NCBI GenBank assembly: GCA_018668795.1
Contig: JABJBD010000040.1
Location: forward strand, 1-24,478
Source of the DNA: Candidatus Puniceispirillum sp.
Lineage (GTDB): Bacteria > Pseudomonadota > Alphaproteobacteria > Puniceispirillales > Puniceispirillaceae
Direction: 5' to 3'
Length of the DNA stretch: 24,478 nt
A program made the translations under genes and the position numbers. Under the pieces are notes generated by a model, which saw nothing but the letters and a program-made list of their open reading frames with translations, had not been told where the DNA came from and did not search any database. Below, one piece after another: positions 13,932 to 22,085 of the stretch. The first letter of the stretch is position 1; each line of letters starts with the position of its first letter.

Positions 13932-14840
13932 TTAATTACCACCTACGCACCAAGCCAATATCGCCTTTTGCGCATGCAAACGATTTTCGGCTTCGTCAAA
14001 CACAACTGACTGCGGCCCGTCAATGACATCAGCTGTCACTTCCATACCGCGGATAGCTGGCAAACAATGCATGAAAATCGCATCTCCCGCGGCCACCGCC
14101 ATAATGTCGGTATTGACCTGATATGGCGCAAAATCTTCGGCACGGGTACCTTCGTCATCACCCATTGAAATCCAGACATCGGTGACAACAGTTTGTACAT
14201 CTCTGGCTGCGTCCATCGCATCATCGGTCAGCGTGATATCGGCACCCTGTGCACGTGCCCATGCCAGCAACTCGCTTGACGGCGCATAACCATCGGGGCA
14301 GGCAATGTTCAATTTAAAACCAAAAACAGCCGCCGCCTCGATCCAGCTTGTGGCAACATTATTACCATCACCAAGCCATGCCACACTTTGTCCAGCTAGC
14401 GGTCCGTGACGTTCGATCATCGTTTGCAAATCAGCCATAATCTGGCATGGATGCGACCATTCAGTCAGCGCATTGATAACCGGTACAGTTGCATATTCAG
14501 CCAAAGTCAGCAGCATATCATGCTTGAAACAGCGGATCATGATCGCATCAACATAACGAGATAATACTTTGGCTGTGTCCGAAACACTTTCACCGCGACC
14601 TACCTGCAAATCATTTGCCGATAGAATCAATGGTGTTCCCCCCAGTTCGGTAATGCCAACTTCAAAAGACACACGTGTACGTGTTGACGGCTTTTCAAAA
14701 ATCATCGCTACCGATTTACCCGCAAGCGGCTTGGCAACAGCTGAACCAGCTTTACGATCCGCCTTCAGGCTTGCCGCCTGGTCAAGAATGACCGATAGCG
14801 TATCAGCATTAAAATCACGTATATCCAGAAAATGTCGCAT
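13932..14840 (-). CDS. argF: Ornithine carbamoyltransferase
   Basis: Converts ornithine and carbamoyl phosphate to citrulline in arginine synthesis. The 302-residue product has the carbamoyl-phosphate motif S52-T-R-T-R56, HPCQ (130-133), D221-VWISMG for ornithine binding, and HCLP (258-261). A TTG 18 bases upstream keeps the frame open, but ATG at 14840 gives the standard MRHFLDI start and has AGGA about 10 bases before it. It starts 36 bases after the argD stop, so argD and argF are consecutive steps of one pathway in one operon. Confidence 0.97.
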   Translation of the reverse strand: MRHFLDIRDFNADTLSVILDQAASLKADRKAGSAVAKPLAGKSVAMIFEKPSTRTRVSFEVGITELGGTPLILSANDLQVGRGESVSDTAKVLSRYVDAIMIRCFKHDMLLTLAEYATVPVINALTEWSHPCQIMADLQTMIERHGPLAGQSVAWLGDGNNVATSWIEAAAVFGFKLNIACPDGYAPSSELLAWARAQGADITLTDDAMDAARDVQTVVTDVWISMGDDEGTRAEDFAPYQVNTDIMAVAAGDAIFMHCLPAIRGMEVTADVIDGPQSVVFDEAENRLHAQKAILAWCVGGN

Positions 14841-14876
14841 CACGTAAATCCTGTTCAACCAGCCGCCCTAATGCCG

Positions 14877-16094
14877 CTAGCTAGTCTGCCCTTTGGCATC
14901 AACTGTCTTATTTGTTTCAAAAACATGCGCAAGCGCGCCTAGCACAATATCGATCTCATCTTCGCTGATAATCAGCGGCGGCAAAAGCCGCAAGGTGTTT
15001 TCCGCCGCTGGCACCGCCAGAACATGCTGTGCACGCAAACCCGCCATAATTGTCGCCACATTACAATCGTCAGCGCATTTTATGCCCCGCAGAAACCCAC
15101 GCCCGCGCAATTCCTCAATCATCTGCGGATAGGCATTCTGCAATTCACGCAACCCTTTATCAAGTAATGCCGCCCGCCGTTGGACATCAGCCAGAAAACC
15201 AGGCTTTGACAGTTCGTCCAACACCACGTCTGCCGCCGCCATCGCCAGCGGATTACCGCCAAAGGTCGATCCATGCGTTCCCGGTGTCATGGCATTACCC
15301 ACTTTTTCGCTGGCGATCACCGCACCAACCGGAAAGCCACCGGCAAGCCCTTTGGCAAGCGCGATAATATCTGGCTTGATACCTGATTCCTGAAACGAAA
15401 ACATATGGCCTGTCCGGCCAATACCCGCCTGCACTTCATCGGCAATAATCAGCGCACCAAATTCATTGGCCGCCGCCCGGGCTTCGGCCATATAGTCGCT
15501 AGGTACTTGCTTGGCACCACCTTCGCCTTGCACAGCCTCGATCATGATTGCCGCCACATGTGGCCCCATCGCCGCGCGCAGGCTGTTCATATTACCAAAG
15601 CTGACATGTTCAAATCCGGCTGGCATCGGCCCAAAGCCAGTTCTAAAAGCAGGCCGGTCAGTTGCTGCCAGCATGCCCAATGTCCGGCCATGAAACGCAC
15701 CTGATGCACATAGAATGGTCATCCGTTCAGGCATGCCCGCTTCATGCGCGGCGCGGCGGGCGATCTTCACCGATGCTTCGGTCGCCTCGGCACCCGAATT
15801 ACAAAAGAACACCTGATCCAGCCCTGATAGCGATGCAAGCTTTTTCGCCACACGTTCCTGACCTGGAATCCGGTACAGATTCGATGTATGCCATAATGTG
15901 GCTGCTTGCGCCTGCAAGGCCGCCACCAGCCCGGGATGCGCATGGCCAAGCGTATTGACCGCGATACCACTAGCACAATCGAGATAGCGGATTCCGTCAT
16001 CGCTTTCCAGCCAGCAGCCATCACCGCGCACAAACGCAATTTCGGTGCGTCCATAGGTTTTCATAACGGCACTATTATCGGCGTAATTTGTCAT
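14877..16094 (-). CDS. argD: Acetylornithine aminotransferase
   Basis: PLP enzyme of arginine synthesis (N-acetylornithine to N-acetylglutamate semialdehyde), possibly also acting in lysine synthesis. The 405-residue class III aminotransferase shows CNSGAEATE (98-106), D219 in IADEVQAG that contacts the PLP ring, the Schiff-base K248 in IALAKGLAGG, and GSTFGGNP in the large domain. First gene of the argD-argF-hslO-lipoprotein run. It is separated from dcd by 230 bases that contain a terminator for dcd, so it should have its own promoter between about 16095 and 16185. Confidence 0.96.
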   Translation of the reverse strand: MTNYADNSAVMKTYGRTEIAFVRGDGCWLESDDGIRYLDCASGIAVNTLGHAHPGLVAALQAQAATLWHTSNLYRIPGQERVAKKLASLSGLDQVFFCNSGAEATEASVKIARRAAHEAGMPERMTILCASGAFHGRTLGMLAATDRPAFRTGFGPMPAGFEHVSFGNMNSLRAAMGPHVAAIMIEAVQGEGGAKQVPSDYMAEARAAANEFGALIIADEVQAGIGRTGHMFSFQESGIKPDIIALAKGLAGGFPVGAVIASEKVGNAMTPGTHGSTFGGNPLAMAAADVVLDELSKPGFLADVQRRAALLDKGLRELQNAYPQMIEELRGRGFLRGIKCADDCNVATIMAGLRAQHVLAVPAAENTLRLLPPLIISEDEIDIVLGALAHVFETNKTVDAKGQTS

Positions 16095-16187
16095 CGTTCG
16101 TTCATCATATTCGTCAAAAATTATCTATCCAGAATGCGCTTTCGACCATCTTTGGCAGGCGCGCCATAAAGGCTTGGAAACATACCC

Positions 16188-16225
16188 CAAAAAGCAAACC
16201 ACCCTCGAAACACTATCGAAGGTGG
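16188..16225 (-). terminator. Rho-independent terminator of dcd
   Basis: On the minus strand: CCACC-T-TCG, a 9-base loop, CGA-G-GGTGG, then TTTGCTTTTT. The stem has eight pairs and one mismatch and is followed directly by the T-rich tract (16198-16189). It lies 100 bases past the dcd stop and before argD. Confidence 0.82.
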
Positions 16226-16324
16226 ATAAACAAACATTCCTGTGGCGGCCAGCACCCTAAATCATGCAATCAATCTGGATTTTTTGCCTCGCAATGTCAA
16301 GAAACTAAGCGTTTGTATCCACCC

Positions 16325-17446
16325 TCAGTCCTGGATGAAATGTTTTGCTAGGCGCAAACCCTGTGATTGATAGTTTGATCCACTGCCACCACTGCCATAA
16401 AGCGTTTCCGGAATTGCGCTCATTGGTTCATAGACAAGGCGGCAGACAGTCTGTCCTTCTTCGATCAGAAACGGCACATCATGCGAACGCACTTCCAGAA
16501 CGGCCCGCGTTGGCGTTGCACCAATTTCGGCCACCCCAAAGCCCGGATCAAAAAAACCAGCATAATGTGCGCGAAATTCCCCTACACGCGTATCATAAGC
16601 GCGCATTTCGGCAGCATGGTCTTTGGGCACTGTTACAAATTCACGGCTTGCCAGAATATAGAATTCATCCGGATTCAGCACCAACCCGCCAGCTGTAAGA
16701 TCCGCTGGTGTTAATTGTTCCCAGAATTCGTTAACCGTAACGCTGGCTGGGGCATCAATATCGATCAGACCTGCATGTTTACGCGCGCGCCAGCCAATCA
16801 TGCCGCTGTGAATATCTGGTGCCAGATTGACTGATAAAGCAATGCCGTCACGAATATCTGGCGCATTGGTGCCATGTACAAGCCCGACCTTGCTTTGCAA
16901 ATCCTGCATCATATCATCTGATATATGCGGCTGGCCGCGTCGCAGACGTAATTGCGAAAGCCGCGATCCGGCTCGTACCAGAACCGAAAAAGTCCGTGGC
17001 GAAATTTCGGCATAAAGTGGACCATGATAGCCTGCTTTTACCGCTTCGAATTCCAGCGCATTATCTGTAATCAGGCGGGTAAATATATCCAGACGTCCTG
17101 TCGAGCTTTTTGGATTCGCCATCGCCGATAGATCATCTCGCAACGCCAATGATTCCTGTAATTTGACAATATAGACACACCCACGTTCCAGCACCGCCCC
17201 CGCACTCAGGTCAATCTTGTGCATGGCAAATTTTTCTAGTTTTTGCGCGACTGTGCTTTCGGCACCTGGCAGAAAAGACGCTTGGACACGCCAGGCCTCG
17301 CCGCCAAGACGCAGATCAAGGCTGGCAGGTTGTAGCTGGCCATCAGAAAAATCATTGTCACCGGGCAAAATAACGCCTGCATCCGCCGCCGCGCGAAGCG
17401 CCTGTACAGGCAGAATGCCGTCATTCTGATGTCTTGTTTCGGCCAT
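16325..17446 (-). CDS. dcd: dCTP deaminase, long two-domain form
   Basis: Deaminates dCTP to dUTP for thymidylate supply. At 373 residues it is about twice the length of E. coli Dcd and matches the long alphaproteobacterial form, two dUTPase-like folds in one chain. The first half carries NPKSSTGRLDIFTR (111-124) and GYHGPLYAEISP (139-150). The second half carries GFFDPGFGVAEIG (297-309) and AVLEVRSHDVPFLIEEGQ (315-332), where E318 aligns with the catalytic Glu of Dcd. The ATG at 17446 has AAGGA about 13 bases upstream, a rather long spacing. It lies 81 bases after the ABC permease gene and may be co-transcribed; a terminator follows at 16188-16225. Confidence 0.9.
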   Translation of the reverse strand: MAETRHQNDGILPVQALRAAADAGVILPGDNDFSDGQLQPASLDLRLGGEAWRVQASFLPGAESTVAQKLEKFAMHKIDLSAGAVLERGCVYIVKLQESLALRDDLSAMANPKSSTGRLDIFTRLITDNALEFEAVKAGYHGPLYAEISPRTFSVLVRAGSRLSQLRLRRGQPHISDDMMQDLQSKVGLVHGTNAPDIRDGIALSVNLAPDIHSGMIGWRARKHAGLIDIDAPASVTVNEFWEQLTPADLTAGGLVLNPDEFYILASREFVTVPKDHAAEMRAYDTRVGEFRAHYAGFFDPGFGVAEIGATPTRAVLEVRSHDVPFLIEEGQTVCRLVYEPMSAIPETLYGSGGSGSNYQSQGLRLAKHFIQD

Positions 17447-17527
17447 GTGATCTTTATCCTTATCTGGTTCGGCGTTTGGGCTGGGTATCCATCGGTGCCT
17501 TTATAGCATTATCAGTACTATGTGCGA

Positions 17528-18415
17528 CTAGCTTTTCAAACGATAGCCTGATTTCAACGCGCGATAACATATGATACCAAGCACTAGATTAAGGCTAACA
17601 AGACATAAAACACCTGTGATAAGTGGTCGGTCAGCCACCCCAATCATACCAAAGCGAAACCCGTCAATCGCATAAAATACCGGATTCAGCGCCGCGATTG
17701 TATCAAAGGGGGCTGGCAAACGGTTGATCGAATAAAATGTGCCTGACAGAAAGGCCAGCGGCTGAATAACAAAATTGGTGATCGCCGCCATTTCATCAAA
17801 CTTATTGGCCCAAATCCCTGCCAATATGCCAGCAAAGGCCATCACCAAAGCCCCCAGAAACATAAATAATAACGCTGTGAAAGGCGCGTTTGGCAGGCTG
17901 CCACCTCCCAATATAAGCAAAGCGACCGCCGTGACCACGCCCACCATCATACCGCGTGTAACCCCTGCCAATGCCATTGCCGCCAGCACTTCACCAGCCC
18001 CAAGCGGCGGCATCAGCACGTCAACAATCGTGCCTTGTACCTTACCAACAACAAGTGATGATGATGTGTTTGCAAAAGCATTCTGCAACAGATTCATCAT
18101 CACCAGACCTGGCGTTAGAAAGGTCACAAAATCAACCCCATCAGCCAGATTTACACGGTCACCTACCGCCACCACAAACACCATCAGAAACAAAACCGAC
18201 GTCATCACTGGCGCAATCAGCGTTTGCATCAAAATCTTAATAAAGCGGCGAACTTCACGCATATATAAGGTGTACAAACCGATGGTGTTGAGCTTGCCGA
18301 TTTTTACCGGCCGCATGATATAGCTATCTGCCATCTTGTCCGATACCTTGAATGTGTCCGATGATGTGGGGGCCGTATGATCTGGCTTATGCTTGTTTTT
18401 GGCTGTTTGGTTCAT
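17528..18415 (-). CDS. ABC-2 type transporter permease (YadH/NodJ-like)
   Basis: 295-residue inner-membrane permease with about six membrane segments. The ABC-2 pattern is clear: REVRRFIKILMQTLIAPV (53-70) entering the first membrane segment, TPGLVMMNLL (101-110), and the signature PLAFLSGTFYSINRLP (219-234) followed by NPVFYAIDGFR (244-254). Such permeases pair with a separate ATPase, which is not encoded next to it. The start is uncertain: ATG at 18415 has a weak Shine-Dalgarno, a TTG lies 27 bases upstream, and the first 45 residues are hydrophilic and not typical. The substrate cannot be read from sequence. Confidence 0.85.
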   Translation of the reverse strand: MNQTAKNKHKPDHTAPTSSDTFKVSDKMADSYIMRPVKIGKLNTIGLYTLYMREVRRFIKILMQTLIAPVMTSVLFLMVFVVAVGDRVNLADGVDFVTFLTPGLVMMNLLQNAFANTSSSLVVGKVQGTIVDVLMPPLGAGEVLAAMALAGVTRGMMVGVVTAVALLILGGGSLPNAPFTALLFMFLGALVMAFAGILAGIWANKFDEMAAITNFVIQPLAFLSGTFYSINRLPAPFDTIAALNPVFYAIDGFRFGMIGVADRPLITGVLCLVSLNLVLGIICYRALKSGYRLKS

Positions 18416-18561
18416 GGCGTCAAAATAAGCCCCGCGGTACAAAAGCGCAATGGCTAGAAAGCGAGGTATGCCACTTCATATCCGATTTGGCATCGAAATG
18501 CGTTTCGGCATAGGCTAATATCGATTTTTAATAACAACCAGCAGATAGCGATATAACCAGC

Positions 18562-19137
18562 ATGGATCAAAGCAGGATTAAAAAACGGCTTATGAATAAA
18601 GCTGTGCATTATCTTGGCCGCTATGCAACATCGCAACACCGGCTTGGTCAGGTGCTGGCACGTTTCGCAACGCGTAAACTTGCCGACGCTGATGCGGCCG
18701 ACGTGGAAGCCGCAATTGCAGAAACCATCATCCAATGTGCCGAATTTGGTTATGTGCAGGATGATGTTTATGCCCGTACCCAAGCACGAAGCCAGCGTAA
18801 TCAGGGACGTTCAGCGCGCGTCATCCGGCAACGTTTACGCCAGCATGCAATCGATAATGACGACATAAGCGCCGCCATTGATGAAGCTGATGAACATGTC
18901 GAAGATGGTGAATTGCTGGCGGCTTTCCGCTTTGCGCGGCGACGGCGACTGGGGGTTTTTGCAACAGCATCCTCTTCAACCGACCCACAGGTTTTACGCA
19001 ACCGACATCTTGGATCGCTGGCACGCGCAGGCTTTGCAATGGCCATTTGCCAAAAGGTTCTGGCTGTAGCGAATCGCGAGGATGCTGAAATACTGATTGA
19101 TGCACTGACCAGCGGTGAACCGCATCCTGGTCTATAA
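18562..19137 (+). CDS. recX: Regulatory protein RecX
   Basis: 191-residue, helix-rich, basic protein matching the RecX family, which modulates RecA filaments and recombinase activity. Recognisable parts are AVHYLGRYATSQHRL (14-28), FGYVQDDVYAR (62-72) and GRSARVIRQRLRQHAI (82-97), corresponding to the first two three-helix repeats; the third repeat is weaker. recA is not in the window. Divergent from the ABC permease gene across about 146 bases, and 101 bases before acs. The ATG at 18562 lacks a strong Shine-Dalgarno, and a second ATG 30 bases downstream is possible. Confidence 0.85.
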   Translation: MDQSRIKKRLMNKAVHYLGRYATSQHRLGQVLARFATRKLADADAADVEAAIAETIIQCAEFGYVQDDVYARTQARSQRNQGRSARVIRQRLRQHAIDNDDISAAIDEADEHVEDGELLAAFRFARRRRLGVFATASSSTDPQVLRNRHLGSLARAGFAMAICQKVLAVANREDAEILIDALTSGEPHPGL

Positions 19138-19238
19138 GCTCATAGAATTGGCACAAATCTATGCATCACAGTCTTGCCATTGCGCCTTTCAGTAAATAGG
19201 CTGAAAAAAACAGGCAGTAGCCGACAATGGAGAGTTTA

Positions 19239-21179
19239 ATGGAAGCAGATTCAGTTTTCGCACCAAGTCAGGAATTAGCGGCACAGGCACATGCAAACGA
19301 CGCACAGTATAAAGCACTTTATGACGCCTCGATTGCCGATCCAGATGCGTTCTGGGATGCACATGGTAAACGCATCGACTGGATGAAGCCCTATAGCCAG
19401 GTCAGCGATGTATCCTATGATGCCAATGATCTGCACATAAACTGGTATGCTGATGGCACGCTGAACGCCTCGGTCAACTGCCTTGATCGGCATCTACATA
19501 GCCGCGGCGATCAAACCGCAATTATATGGGAAGGTGACGACCCGAATGACCATAAACATATCTCTTATCGCGAACTGCATGAAGAGGTATGTAAATTTGC
19601 CAATGTGCTCAAAGCCAATGGTGCAAAGAAAGGTGATCGCATAACCATCTATATGCCGATGATTCCCGAAGCCACCGTTGCGATGCTGGCTTGTGTGCGC
19701 ATTGGTGCGGTGCATTCGGTTGTGTTTGGCGGGTTTTCACCTGACGCGCTGGCTGGCCGTATTCAAGATTGCGATTCAAATATGGTTATCACTGCCGATG
19801 AAGGTGTTCGTGGTGGCAAACCTATCCCGCTAAAAGGCAATACTGATGCGGCTCTGACAAAATGTCCCGACTGCACCACCTGTATTGTGGTCAAACGAAC
19901 TGGCGGTGCCATCGACTGGGTTGAAGGCCGTGATGTCTGGTATCACGAAGCAATGCAAGTAGCAGATGCTGATTGCCCGCCCGAAGAAATGAATGCCGAA
20001 GATCCGATGTTTATTCTCTATACCTCAGGTTCAACAGGCAAACCCAAGGGGGTCTTGCATACCACTGGCGGTTATATGGTTTATGCCTCTATGACACATC
20101 ATTATGTATTCGATTATCATGATGATGAAATCTATTGGTGTACTGCCGATGTTGGCTGGGTTACCGGACATAGCTATATCGTGTATGGGCCGCTGGCAAA
20201 TGGTGCCATATCACTGATGTTTGAGGGCATTCCTACCTATCCTGACAGTTCGCGCTTCTGGCAGGTCGTCGAAAAGCACAAGGTCAATATTTTCTATACC
20301 GCGCCAACGGCTATCCGCGCCTTGATGCGTGATGGGGATGCACCCGTTAAAAAATGTGATCGCTCGTCTTTGCGGCTACTAGGTACTGTGGGTGAGCCAA
20401 TCAATCCCGAAGCATGGCTATGGTATCATGAAGTGGTTGGTGATAAACGATGCCCGATTGTCGATACATGGTGGCAGACAGAAACTGGCGGCATCATGAT
20501 TACCCCTCTGCCAGGTGCCACAGCAACCAAACCGGGGTCGGCAACACGGCCTTTCTTTGGCGTCAAACCGGTGCTGGTTGATGGTGAAAACAACCCGCTA
20601 GACGGTGCTATCGAAGGCAATTTATGTATCGATCATTCATGGCCTGGCCAGATGCGGACAGTTTATGGGGATCATCAGCGTTTCATTGAGACCTATTTCA
20701 CCACTTTCCCTGGTCGCTATTTTACAGGTGATGGCGCCCGCCGCGACGAAGATGGCTATTACTGGATCACCGGACGCGTTGATGATGTTCTGAACGTATC
20801 GGGGCATCGCATGGGCACCGCTGAGATCGAGTCGGCATTGGTTGCACACCCACATGTCGCCGAAGCCGCCGTTGTTGGCTATCCGCACGATATTAAAGGA
20901 CAGGGTATCTATGCCTATGTCACTTTGGTTGCCGGCGTTGACGCCAACGACGCACTTCTTGCCGAATTACGCCAATGGACACGCAAGGAAATTGGGCCGA
21001 TCGCAACGCCTGATCTTTTGCAATGGGCACCGCAATTACCCAAAACGCGCTCAGGCAAGATTATGCGGCGGATTTTGCGGAAAATTGCGGCGAATGAATT
21101 TGATCAGCTTGGTGATACATCAACACTGACCGATCCGGCTGTTGTTGATGATCTGATCGAAAACCGCCAGAACCGCTAA
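19239..21179 (+). CDS. acs: Acetyl-CoA synthetase (AMP-forming)
   Basis: Activates acetate to acetyl-CoA through acetyl-AMP in the cytosol. The 646-residue protein has the adenylate-forming motifs YTSGSTGKPKG (261-271), WWQTETGG (411-418), YFTGDGARRDEDGY (about 494-507), RVDDVLNVSGHR (513-524), and K607 in PKTRSGKIMRR, the lysine acetylated in other Acs enzymes to switch activity off. I prefer the ATG at 19239 to the one at 19227: GGAGAG lies 6 bases before it and the length then matches the family. A TTTCAG-N8-CTGAAA dyad at 19187-19206 lies just upstream. The structured repeat begins at the base after its stop and a LuxR-type regulator converges from the other side. Confidence 0.97.
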   Translation: MEADSVFAPSQELAAQAHANDAQYKALYDASIADPDAFWDAHGKRIDWMKPYSQVSDVSYDANDLHINWYADGTLNASVNCLDRHLHSRGDQTAIIWEGDDPNDHKHISYRELHEEVCKFANVLKANGAKKGDRITIYMPMIPEATVAMLACVRIGAVHSVVFGGFSPDALAGRIQDCDSNMVITADEGVRGGKPIPLKGNTDAALTKCPDCTTCIVVKRTGGAIDWVEGRDVWYHEAMQVADADCPPEEMNAEDPMFILYTSGSTGKPKGVLHTTGGYMVYASMTHHYVFDYHDDEIYWCTADVGWVTGHSYIVYGPLANGAISLMFEGIPTYPDSSRFWQVVEKHKVNIFYTAPTAIRALMRDGDAPVKKCDRSSLRLLGTVGEPINPEAWLWYHEVVGDKRCPIVDTWWQTETGGIMITPLPGATATKPGSATRPFFGVKPVLVDGENNPLDGAIEGNLCIDHSWPGQMRTVYGDHQRFIETYFTTFPGRYFTGDGARRDEDGYYWITGRVDDVLNVSGHRMGTAEIESALVAHPHVAEAAVVGYPHDIKGQGIYAYVTLVAGVDANDALLAELRQWTRKEIGPIATPDLLQWAPQLPKTRSGKIMRRILRKIAANEFDQLGDTSTLTDPAVVDDLIENRQNR

Positions 21180-21263
21180 AGCATCATCCACCACGCCGAG
21201 CGATGGTGATAGATGATCGCGGATTATATAGGCATCATCCACCACGCCGAGCGATGGTGATAG
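21180..21263. repeat. Structured intergenic repeat, locus 2 (after acs)
   Basis: Two identical 32-base direct copies, 21181-21212 and 21232-21263, separated by a 19-base linker (ATGATCGCGGATTATATAG). Copy 1 folds as outer stem ATCATC/GATGAT (the 3' arm lies in the linker), 3-nt bulge ATA, and inner stem CACCA/TGGTG extended by CGC/GCG. Copy 2 lacks the 3' outer arm. Same architecture as 12151-12220, but with a different inner-stem sequence. It fills the entire gap between the acs and LuxR stop codons. Confidence 0.85.
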
Positions 21264-21884
21264 CTAATTAATCCCAAGCTCGATGGCGCGTAAAGCCGCA
21301 TGGGTGCGGTTACGCGCGCCAAGCTTTGATCGCAAACTTTTAAGATGGTATTTGATCGTCACCTCACTTAGCCCAATCCGATCAGCTATTTGCCTATTTG
21401 ACTGCCCAGACAACAAGCCATCAAGAACTTCCCGTTCACGGCTGCTCAAAAATTCGTCTTTTGCGTCTGGTTTGGCAAGCTGAGCATTGTCAGCGCTTGT
21501 CACCGGAATATAAATCTCGCCACTTGCCATCAGGCGCAAGGCGCTAAGCAAGGCATCCGATGACATCGAATAGGGCAGAAATCCGGCAGCCCCAACACGC
21601 AAGGCATCGCGCATCTGTTTTGGATTCAGCGTATGATCCATAAGCGCGACGGGCACATCTGGCTTCACCGCTTTGCGCATCTGTGAAAGACCCTGTACGC
21701 CATTCATATCTGGCATATTAAGATCAAGCGCCACCACATCTATATCTTTAGCATCGCCAGCCAACTCAATAGATTGCGCAAGTGTACTGGCTGTCATAAC
21801 CTGAATTTTTGAAAGATCGTCAAGCAGGTGATTCTGAACAAAGTCACGACAAACACCGTTCGCATAGCCAAACAGAATTCTCAA
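21264..21884 (-). CDS. LuxR/NarL-type response regulator with atypical receiver
   Basis: 206-residue DNA-binding regulator: receiver domain (1-120) plus a C-terminal GerE/LuxR helix-turn-helix (about 145-206; LSSREREVLDGLLSGQSNRQIA, then LSEVTIKYHLKSLRSKLGA). The likely phospho-acceptor D54 is present (ALDLNMPDMNG). The acidic pair expected near residues 7-8 reads Y-A, and the conserved lysine position is Y105 (GFLPYS). I infer a TTG start at 21884, with GGAGGG 10 bases upstream, because RILFGYANG is the natural first strand; the open frame extends 20 codons further, but that part has no receiver similarity. No histidine kinase is nearby. It faces acs, so regulation of acetate metabolism is possible but unproven. 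Confidence 0.82.
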   Translation of the reverse strand: MRILFGYANGVCRDFVQNHLLDDLSKIQVMTASTLAQSIELAGDAKDIDVVALDLNMPDMNGVQGLSQMRKAVKPDVPVALMDHTLNPKQMRDALRVGAAGFLPYSMSSDALLSALRLMASGEIYIPVTSADNAQLAKPDAKDEFLSSREREVLDGLLSGQSNRQIADRIGLSEVTIKYHLKSLRSKLGARNRTHAALRAIELGIN

Positions 21885-22085
21885 GGTGCATCTCCCTCCG
21901 TTAAAACATCCCCAAGCATCAATTTTGACCTTGGCGCACATCACAATTTTTAAGCTAAATAATACTCTGGATAGAAGTACATGATACTCAGATGTTATCT
22001 TGTTAGAAGCGATCTACACATTATTTTGTCATGTAATTTTCAACCATGAAATAAATATAAATTTACTTATATAGCAAACTAAGCT

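Noticed and set aside
19187..19206. TTTCAG-N8-CTGAAA dyad before acs as a recX terminator
   Set aside because: It is followed by A residues rather than T on the plus strand. A weak operator is possible, but the 6-base arms are not strong evidence.
21213..21231. TATAAT-like string on the minus strand within the repeat linker (also at 12176-12194), as an internal promoter
   Set aside because: No -35 of any quality lies at 16-18 bases, and it would point into the 3' end of acs or trkH. Conservation is better explained by the repeat itself.
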